DNA of 64,000 nucleotides from assembly GCA_019873645.1 (NCBI GenBank), contig JAIOAX010000001.1, positions 234,854 through 298,853 on the forward strand, written 5' to 3'. This DNA comes from Chloroflexota bacterium (lineage in GTDB: Bacteria; Chloroflexota; Anaerolineae; B4-G1; SLSP01). Below are positions 58,018 through 64,000 of the stretch, piece by piece (positions within the stretch are counted from its first letter, which is position 1; every line of letters starts with the position of its first letter). Position numbers and translations under genes: made by a program. Under the pieces are notes generated by a model that ran no database searches, was not told where the DNA came from, and saw only the letters and a list, made by a program, of their open reading frames with translations.

Positions 58018-59091
58018 TTAGCGTGACCAAGTCTGTACCAATGGATCCGATGCCCATATTGTAACCACCGTAGGAGCTTCGCTGTCTGTTCGCGTCCGGT
58101 ATCCGGAGATGAAAGTAGGGAACGTAGGACGATCCACAGCCTTGTACAAGACGCCATTGCCTGAATAAAATGTAACGCCTGCTTGCTCCAGGGCGGCTAC
58201 TGTCAGTTCACTGCAATACCATTCTTTGCCTTCTCCAGCATCACGGTGTCCTGTAACGACTCCTTCGTAAGAATAACCAGCACCATATTTGTCTAAAGCA
58301 AACTCCGCCGCAACTTGACGTTGTTGTTGAGTTATGCCTTGTACTTCATAGATACTCAACTGGTGCGTCCCTCGATATTTCTGGTACTCTTCCGCGGCTG
58401 AAGACAAATACACCCCATAGTCACTACCAGCATTGGCGGTACCAACGAATACGCCCTCGCCTGCTCCTAGTACAGCGTGTCCTACGTCGCCAGGTCCGGG
58501 AATATAGCCCGACCATTTCATTATGCCAATGCTTCCGGGGTGGACACTTTGCATAAAGGATGTAAACTCAGAAAGTTCACTCCAACGTTTTTCCTTGATC
58601 AATTGTAAGATAAATTGACCATTTTCTCTTTGCGCCTTCATCAGTTGTGCTGCCGGATTAGGTAAGTCTTTTGGTCTAATCCCTCCTCCTCCGCCCCCGT
58701 CTCCTTGTAAGTATGCATGACCCGTCGGATCCGTATACCTGAGCGGCGAATTTAGCACATACGCATACCGGTTGAGACTCTGCGGATTGGCCGGGCTGGG
58801 GACAAGCGTATCCGCCTGGATGAAGCGGCCCAGGGCGGGGTCGTAGTAGCGGGCGGTGTAAAAGTACAACCCGATGGCCGCGTCTTCGATTTGCCCGGTG
58901 AAGCGCCGTGCCGTGGGCGTGACGCCGGCGCTGCAGCGCGTCCCACCCCAGGGATGATAGCGCAATTCCGCTACTTTGCTGCCGCTGCTGTTGGCGATCA
59001 CAGACGTGGAGCCCGGGTTTTCGTCTATGAAAGCCTTCGTCTGTGAAAACCATGCTCGCCGGGCAGAAATTGTCTTTTCAGAAATTGTCAT
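58018..59091 (-). CDS. RHS repeat-associated core fragment with C-terminal permuted-papain (YiiX/NlpC-P60-like) toxin domain
   Basis: RRFTGQIEDAAIGLYFYTARYYDPALGRFIQADTLVPSPANPQSLNRYAYVLNSPLRYTDPTGHAY; CT has GDVGHAVLGAG...YGAGYSYEG...EWYCSELTVAALEQAGV. Confidence 0.82.
   Translation of the reverse strand: MTISEKTISARRAWFSQTKAFIDENPGSTSVIANSSGSKVAELRYHPWGGTRCSAGVTPTARRFTGQIEDAAIGLYFYTARYYDPALGRFIQADTLVPSPANPQSLNRYAYVLNSPLRYTDPTGHAYLQGDGGGGGGIRPKDLPNPAAQLMKAQRENGQFILQLIKEKRWSELSEFTSFMQSVHPGSIGIMKWSGYIPGPGDVGHAVLGAGEGVFVGTANAGSDYGVYLSSAAEEYQKYRGTHQLSIYEVQGITQQQRQVAAEFALDKYGAGYSYEGVVTGHRDAGEGKEWYCSELTVAALEQAGVTFYSGNGVLYKAVDRPTFPTFISGYRTRTDSEAPTVVTIWASDPLVQTWSR
58913..59016. repeat. Direct repeat of RHS core, left flank of the UPF0175/DUF3368 module
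   Basis: gtgggcgtgacgccggcgctgcagcgcgtcccaccccagggatgatagcgcaattccgc...; pairs with 59994-60096. Confidence 0.92.
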
Positions 59092-59113
59092 ACCCTGTCA
59101 ACTATGATATACT
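59085..59113 (+). promoter_or_regulatory. Candidate sigma70 promoter of the UPF0175/DUF3368 module
   Basis: TTGTCA - 17 nt - TATACT. Confidence 0.6.
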
Positions 59114-59159
59114 ATAGTCAATGAAATGTCATTGAGGCAAGAGTCAGTGAGGATGTGAG

Positions 59160-59480
59160 ATGACTTTACAGTCCATTCAAGTCCAGGATTTGGTCGAAAC
59201 GCAAATCTATGAAAATGAAGAACAGGTTGTGCAAGATGCCCTGCATTACTTCCTGTTGGAACGCTCCGATTTGCGTATTCTCGCTGCCGTCCGTCGCTAT
59301 CAAAGCGATCCAGAACTTTCCCTGGCCAAAGCTGCTGCGTTGGCCGGCGTTAGTCTGGAACGAATGAAGGAAATCCTGGAACGCCACAATGTCCCTTTGC
59401 GCTTAGGCCCGGCTACGCTGGCCGAAGCCCGCGCCGAGATGGCTACGCTCAAGGGCTGGCACGATGCCGATCCTGGTTGA
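59160..59480 (+). CDS. UPF0175 family protein (antitoxin-type)
   Basis: YENEEQVVQDALHYFLLERSDLRILAAVRRYQSDPELSLAKAAALAGVSLERMKEILERHNVPLRLG. Confidence 0.85.
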   Translation: MTLQSIQVQDLVETQIYENEEQVVQDALHYFLLERSDLRILAAVRRYQSDPELSLAKAAALAGVSLERMKEILERHNVPLRLGPATLAEARAEMATLKGWHDADPG

Positions 59481-59982
59481 TACGACTGTGCTCTCCAATC
59501 TGGCCGTAGTGGACCGGCTAGATTGGCTTACGCTCCTGTCAGACACCTGCTATCTGGCTTCCGCCGTTTACGATGAAATCCAGCGTGGCTTGGCCGAAGG
59601 GTACGCATTTCTGGCGCGCGTTGACCAGGCTTTGGATTCGGGACAATTGCTATTGACCACCCTCGAAAACGAAGCTGAATGGCAGCGCTATCGCGCCATG
59701 CCCGTCAAACTCCAACACGGGGAAGCGATGTCGCTGGCAATCGCCTGTATCCGGGGATGGCGATTTCTGAGCGACGACCGCGCTGCGCGCGCCTACGCCG
59801 ATCAATTGAACCTATCTTATTCGGGAATGCTGGGACTCCTGGGCTTTGTAATTAGTAAAGGGGTCGTGACCGTTGACGAAGCCAATGTCCTCTTGCACAC
59901 TATGATTGCCCAAGCGCGTTATCGCTCACCGATTGATGACCTCAATACCCTCTTTGAAGATACGCAGGACGCTGACCGGTGA
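59464..59982 (+). CDS. DUF3368 PIN-like toxin
   Basis: MPILVDTTVLSNLAVVDRLDWL..AVYDEIQRGL..GEAMSLAIACIRGWRFLSDDRAARAYADQLNLSYSGMLGLLG; overlaps the upstream gene. Confidence 0.87.
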   Translation: MPILVDTTVLSNLAVVDRLDWLTLLSDTCYLASAVYDEIQRGLAEGYAFLARVDQALDSGQLLLTTLENEAEWQRYRAMPVKLQHGEAMSLAIACIRGWRFLSDDRAARAYADQLNLSYSGMLGLLGFVISKGVVTVDEANVLLHTMIAQARYRSPIDDLNTLFEDTQDADR

Positions 59983-60148
59983 ACCGGAAGCTCGTGGGCG
60001 TGACGCCGGCGCTGCAGCGCGTCCCACCCCAGGGATGATACCGCAATTCCGCCACCTTGCCACTGCTGCTGTTCGCGGTGATCGATGTGGATCCCAGGTG
60101 GTCGCCGAGCAAATAGGAAGGCGCGTTACTGCCTACGCGCATCGCCAT
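59942..60148 (-). pseudogene. RHS-core remnant c2
   Basis: SYLLGDHLGSTSITANSSSGKVAELRYHPWGGTRCSAGVTPTSFRFTGQ, interrupted at the toxin 3' end. Confidence 0.85.
59994..60096. repeat. Direct repeat of RHS core, right flank of the UPF0175/DUF3368 module
   Basis: gtgggcgtgacgccggcgctgcagcgcgtcccaccccagggatgataccgcaattccgcc... Confidence 0.92.
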
Positions 60149-60216
60149 CCTTCGGCAGACCTCAGGACAGGCTCCGCTGACTGCCGGCGTAGTAGTATTT
60201 GATCATCGAACTCGTG

Positions 60217-60299
60217 CTGCCGGTCCACTCGAAGTGGTTGCCGATGGAGTCGGTGGTCACGCCGTTCAACACGGATTTCACGCGGTTGCCGTCGCCGGC
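60217..60299 (-). repeat. RHS-core remnant c1 (GNRVKSVLNGVTTDSIGNHFEWTGS)
   Basis: ctgccggtccactcgaagtggttgccgatggagtcggtggtcacgccgttcaacacgg. Confidence 0.88.
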
Positions 60300-60400
60300 G
60301 CGGCATCGTATGTATGGCCGTCCCTCTCACGGATGATACGCGATTCTGCCACTTTGCTATCACGAGTCCAGATTTCGTTTGTGCAAGCTAGACCAACAAA

Positions 60401-61033
60401 TCATTGATCCTTACGTGATTGGTTGGCTTTCTGATCAGCCCTGGTGAGGACTTCTCGAAATTGTTCCGCAGTTAACCAACGTTTGTCATAAATGTTCCCA
60501 CCTACAGCAATGACAACACGTCCGTAACGGCCAACAATCTCGCAGGCGAAATGATGTTGTCCATCAAAATAACCTTCAGCACAGAAAGGGCGCATTTCGT
60601 CCGCGTGATGCAAGAATACAATCTGAGGCATCGCTTCCCACCCCTGCAACTTAAAACCAGCATATTCATTGAGCAAAGACTCGTAACCTTGCTTTGCCGC
60701 AGTTTCAGTTTGATAGACATACACTCCCTCACTGATATTTATCCAGGGACGATCACGAAATAGCCTATACCATATATCCTTACCGATTCCATTTGGCACC
60801 AAGGGATGCTCTATATCAACCGCTTCTGGTCCCCATGGGAGATCGTCAACCTCAAGCAGCACAGCTTCCAAGATCGCTTCATCCGGCATCAACGCCGGGG
60901 TGGGTTTAGTAGTCAACGTTATCCAGAGAATTCCGAGCAGCACTGCCGGTAACATCAAGACAAATCCTAAAGTTTTCCACGCACTGCGTTTCATAGGATC
61001 GCCAAACTTGCGAACAAAGTTCATCAGGTTCAT
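60401..61033 (-). CDS. Membrane-anchored hypothetical; candidate immunity protein of cassette 2
   Basis: ATGA overlap with the RHS-CT stop (61030-61033); TM segment TLGFVLMLPAVLLGILWITL then soluble domain. Confidence 0.68.
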   Translation of the reverse strand: MNLMNFVRKFGDPMKRSAWKTLGFVLMLPAVLLGILWITLTTKPTPALMPDEAILEAVLLEVDDLPWGPEAVDIEHPLVPNGIGKDIWYRLFRDRPWINISEGVYVYQTETAAKQGYESLLNEYAGFKLQGWEAMPQIVFLHHADEMRPFCAEGYFDGQHHFACEIVGRYGRVVIAVGGNIYDKRWLTAEQFREVLTRADQKANQSRKDQ

Positions 61034-62016
61034 TCCATCTCCGTTGATCGCCAAGTATAGGGGAAGCCCGTCCATCTTTGCTGCGCAAGATTCCGAGGCC
61101 AAAATGCACTCCAGGCCTTACTATAATTCTCATACACTTCGTAGCCCAAGAGTAATGAGTCACGTTGAACATAACGTTGCTGGATACCATTGACTCCCAT
61201 TTCATTGAGCTTTTCGCCGGTGGTTATCACAAAGAAATCACCCGCGCCGCCATATTCAATACCAGCCTCGACCCCACTATTAAGCGGGATTTTTCCTTCA
61301 AATACAACTTCATTGCCACTCCAGGTAACAGGACCTATGCCCAATTCGGGGCTTGTTTTGCCGTTATAACTGTCAACCCCGATTGAAACACCTCCGGCAT
61401 CGACACCCACGGCAAAGTGAATTTCTTGTGAACGTGTCCACTGCCCGGACTCATAGCGCCATACGGTTTGCAGCTCAGGCCCTTGGACACAAGGAGCATA
61501 AACAACGGCAATCTTGGGCACAGCCTCAAAATGGGTTTGATAACGCATAATGACTCCGGCATCGTTTGGGAGTTTCGAAGGCATCGTCCAGTAGTAGTCA
61601 TTAGACGATTGAGTTGTCCCGACAGTCAGGGGCTGCGCAGCTGGTGAAGCATACTCAACATTGTATGGACCGGTAGTACCTGTGTAACAGATACCATCGC
61701 AAGTAGTAGGGGGTTTTATTTGATGGCCATTTGGGTCTATGAAACTCAGTGGATTGTTAGCCGCATAAGCGTATCGGTTCAAATCTCTAGGTTTTTGTGG
61801 CTCGGGCACAATCAAATCGGGACTGATGAAGCGGCTAAGATAAGGGTCGTAGTAGCGAGCGTTGTAGTCATACAATCCCAGCCCGATCTCTTGCCGCTGA
61901 CCCGTGTACCGGCGGTCGGTGGCGAGCGTGCCGCTGCGCGTCTCGCCATACGGGTAGTAGCGCATGTCGGTCAGTTTGCCGCCGCTGGCGTTGGTGCTCA
62001 AGGAGGCGCTGCCCAA
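61030..62016 (-). CDS. RHS repeat-associated core fragment with unrecognised C-terminal domain
   Basis: MGSASLSTNASGGKLTDMRYYPYGETRSGTLATDRRYTGQRQEIGLGLYDYNARYYDPYLSRFISPDLIVPEPQKPRDLNRYAYAANNPLSFIDPNGHQ then a unique ~225-aa CT. Confidence 0.82.
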   Translation of the reverse strand: MGSASLSTNASGGKLTDMRYYPYGETRSGTLATDRRYTGQRQEIGLGLYDYNARYYDPYLSRFISPDLIVPEPQKPRDLNRYAYAANNPLSFIDPNGHQIKPPTTCDGICYTGTTGPYNVEYASPAAQPLTVGTTQSSNDYYWTMPSKLPNDAGVIMRYQTHFEAVPKIAVVYAPCVQGPELQTVWRYESGQWTRSQEIHFAVGVDAGGVSIGVDSYNGKTSPELGIGPVTWSGNEVVFEGKIPLNSGVEAGIEYGGAGDFFVITTGEKLNEMGVNGIQQRYVQRDSLLLGYEVYENYSKAWSAFWPRNLAQQRWTGFPYTWRSTEME

Positions 62017-62019
62017 TTA

Positions 62020-62150
62020 CCTGTTTTTTACCGCCGAGAACGCCGAGCATTTGCTCATTGCCAGCAACGCCGGTTTCTCCGCGCCCTCGGCGCCCTCTGC
62101 GGTGAAAGATAACCGTGGCTGCGTCAATCCTAAGGCTGTGGTGTAAAAGT
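62020..62150. repeat. Dispersed intergenic boilerplate repeat (gcgccctcggcgccctctgcggtgaaa) inside an RHS remnant
   Basis: Similar wording, as inverted arms, at 966-998 and 1072-1105. Confidence 0.55.
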
Positions 62151-62284
62151 GCCGGTCAAGCGTTGTGCTGAAGGATAGCACAGCACCACGATTTTACCAC
62201 TGCCGCTGGGTGCGGCTGCCGGTGGATGAGCACCCGGCAGCACGTCTCCCTTTGCTCCGGCGGGGCGCGCCTGCTACCGAATTA

Positions 62285-62440
62285 CTGCCGGTCCACTCGA
62301 AGTGGTTGCCGACGTAGTAGGTGGTCACGCCGTTCAGCACGGATTTGACGCGGTTGCCGTCGCCATCGCAGACGAAGCTGGCGCTGGTGGCGCCGCTCAC
62401 GGTGGTCAGGCGGTTTTCGGCGTCGTAGACAGTCTCGTTC
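62285..62440 (-). repeat. RHS-core remnant b (YDAENRLTTVSGATSASFVCDGDGNRVKSVLNGVTTYYVGNHFEWTGS)
   Basis: Classical YD repeat followed by the shared FEWTG boundary. Confidence 0.9.
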
Positions 62441-62501
62441 CATATCGTTGCGCTGGCCGTGCCTGTCCTGAGTTTAGTCGCAAGATATCAAGTAGAGTGC
62501 A

Positions 62502-62876
62502 TCATCCCACCGCACCGTCTTGCGTTTTTCCTGATGCCTGTTCCATATATCGTTGCCACCCAATTTTCGAAACGAGGAGAGCAACCAACAACATACTCCA
62601 AATTCCCCAACTCTGTAGATATCCTGCTGTTTCGAGTATTACAACACTACCAGCGCAAGTTAACATCACTATCGGCCCCACAATCCTAAATTTATGCTTC
62701 CATCGCCATCCCCAGAATCGAGACGCAGACATATTGATTACCATGCCAAGAACAATTAGAAAAATTCTTAGAACTATCCGTTCTTTAGGCGCAGTAGCTC
62801 CTGCAACGACTAATAACATCCCCAAGATTGTCAAGCTTGTTGGGACTATCCACTTACGTAAAGAATGCCAAATCAT
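62502..62876 (-). CDS. Small multi-TM membrane protein; candidate immunity protein of cassette 1
   Basis: 124 aa, about four hydrophobic segments; downstream of RHS-CT 63019-63942. Confidence 0.55.
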   Translation of the reverse strand: MIWHSLRKWIVPTSLTILGMLLVVAGATAPKERIVLRIFLIVLGMVINMSASRFWGWRWKHKFRIVGPIVMLTCAGSVVILETAGYLQSWGIWSMLLVALLVSKIGWQRYMEQASGKTQDGAVG

Positions 62877-63018
62877 TTTTGCATCTCCTCAAATCATGTG
62901 CTGTTTGATCCCACCTAGCTATCTAGATCTAACTTTGCCTTGAAATCGCAATAATTGACATTTTCCCAATTTTCAAAACGATTTGTGCTAACTTGCTATA
63001 GGCATCGCTTATAGAAAG

Positions 63019-63942
63019 CTATCTGGGAAAAGGATATTCTATTGTCCTGTAGGCAGTAGTATCATGGGTCATTGCAATTATTGATGTGAAAGTGTCCGCA
63101 GCGAATTTGGCAACCCCCAATTCTGTAAATGGGGGGATCAACAAAGCAAGATCCACAAGAAATTCGGCACCTTCGCTCCATCCCGGCTTTCCATCTAACG
63201 ATTTGACGAACTCTCCACCCCATCCTTTATACTCAAAGCGTCCAAATCTTGGCTGAATAAGGTTGTATCTCTTAAGAGTTGGAGGGTCACTGCCATAATC
63301 AAACTCGGGCTGAACTACTCCGGTGGCAATAGGATTATATTCTATGAACTTCTTGAAGAGCGCGGCGCTTCCTATGTCCCCGACGTCTCCCGGGCCATAT
63401 ATCATATATGCCCCTTGACCTTGCCAGTTTACCAATTTGGCTGGGGACTGCGGCCCAATGTATCCAGTTTTTTCATTCATAACGTATTCAAATGCCTGGA
63501 TATCTTTACCTGAACCACTAAAGGTTATATACCAGCGTTCAGTACCGGTCCCACCAGGACGCCCAGTATACAAACCTGGCAAATAAGCTTCGCTGGCAGT
63601 CATGGTATACCCGCCTTCAAGGACATTGCGAAGAATATAGTACCAATATGGATCATATTCTTGCCACAGTTGCATAAGTTCTTGCCAGTTATCTCCCAGT
63701 AAAGACGCAAGTTCATCGTCTGTGAAATGCCCCGTCGGATCCGTATACCTGAGCGGCGAATTCAGCACGTAGCTATACCGGTTGAGACTCTGCGGATTCT
63801 CTGGACTGGGCACCAGCGTATCCGCCTGGATGAAACGTCCCAGGGCGGGTCCGCCACTTTGCCACTGCTGCTGGTGGTGATGGAGGTGCTGCCCAGGCCT
63901 GTTCCGGCGCGGCGAACCATCGTGCTCGTGCTGCCGGTCCAC
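63019..63942 (-). CDS. RHS repeat-associated core fragment with unrecognised C-terminal domain (start uncertain, core internally deleted)
   Basis: LGRFIQADTLVPSPENPQSLNRYSYVLNSPLRYTDPTGHFTDDELASLLG then a unique ~235-aa CT. Confidence 0.75.
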   Translation of the reverse strand: MDRQHEHDGSPRRNRPGQHLHHHQQQWQSGGPALGRFIQADTLVPSPENPQSLNRYSYVLNSPLRYTDPTGHFTDDELASLLGDNWQELMQLWQEYDPYWYYILRNVLEGGYTMTASEAYLPGLYTGRPGGTGTERWYITFSGSGKDIQAFEYVMNEKTGYIGPQSPAKLVNWQGQGAYMIYGPGDVGDIGSAALFKKFIEYNPIATGVVQPEFDYGSDPPTLKRYNLIQPRFGRFEYKGWGGEFVKSLDGKPGWSEGAEFLVDLALLIPPFTELGVAKFAADTFTSIIAMTHDTTAYRTIEYPFPR

Positions 63943-64000
63943 GCAAAGTGGCGCCGACGGAGGAGGTGGTCACGCCCCTAGGCACAGATGTGACGCGGTC
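63929..64000 (-). repeat. RHS-core remnant a, degraded and truncated by window edge
   Basis: ctgccggtccacgcaaagtggcgccgacggaggaggtggtcacgcccctaggcacagatgtgacgcggtc. Confidence 0.75.

Overview
This 64 kb window is bacterial chromosomal DNA with no rRNA, CRISPR array or canonical transposase gene. Gene content and style (MoxR/DUF58/DUF4129 cluster, DUF11 and C25 secreted proteins, 'LPLVLR' C-termini) suggest Chloroflexota; that placement is an inference. About 1-57 kb is mostly housekeeping and metabolism: MarR/ABC, hybrid histidine kinase, MFS, FAD reductase/Cfa, AGE epimerase, aminotransferase, LCP protein, three secreted surface-type proteins including a C25 (gingipain-like) peptidase, GH13, dnaK-grpE-dnaJ-usp-htrA, trmFO, tRNA-Arg(UCU), an HDAC-family hydrolase, a MoxR/DUF58/DUF4129 cluster, a CaCA antiporter, APC permease, lspA/rluA, nitrilase, clpB, a 2074-aa secreted protein and rubrerythrin. 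The right end (57.4-64 kb) is the most unusual region: a minus-strand array of RHS C-terminal cassettes. Each unit has an RHS-core remnant, then a variable C-terminal domain, then a small candidate immunity gene. One unit is interrupted by a UPF0175/DUF3368 toxin-antitoxin pair flanked by ~100 bp direct repeats of RHS core. Other notable signals: a candidate transcription attenuator (11-bp antiterminator pairing against a 13-bp terminator) upstream of the CaCA antiporter; four 11-bp-phased CTAAT/C repeats upstream of clpB; a promoter that predicts a leaderless antitoxin mRNA; two TA toxins each broken by a single-base frameshift while the antitoxin is intact; a repeated hairpin element whose two copies show compensatory changes; and many families of degenerate 7-9 nt (and one 16 nt) repeats in 5' UTRs and spacers. 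All calls come from reading the sequence only; no database search was run.
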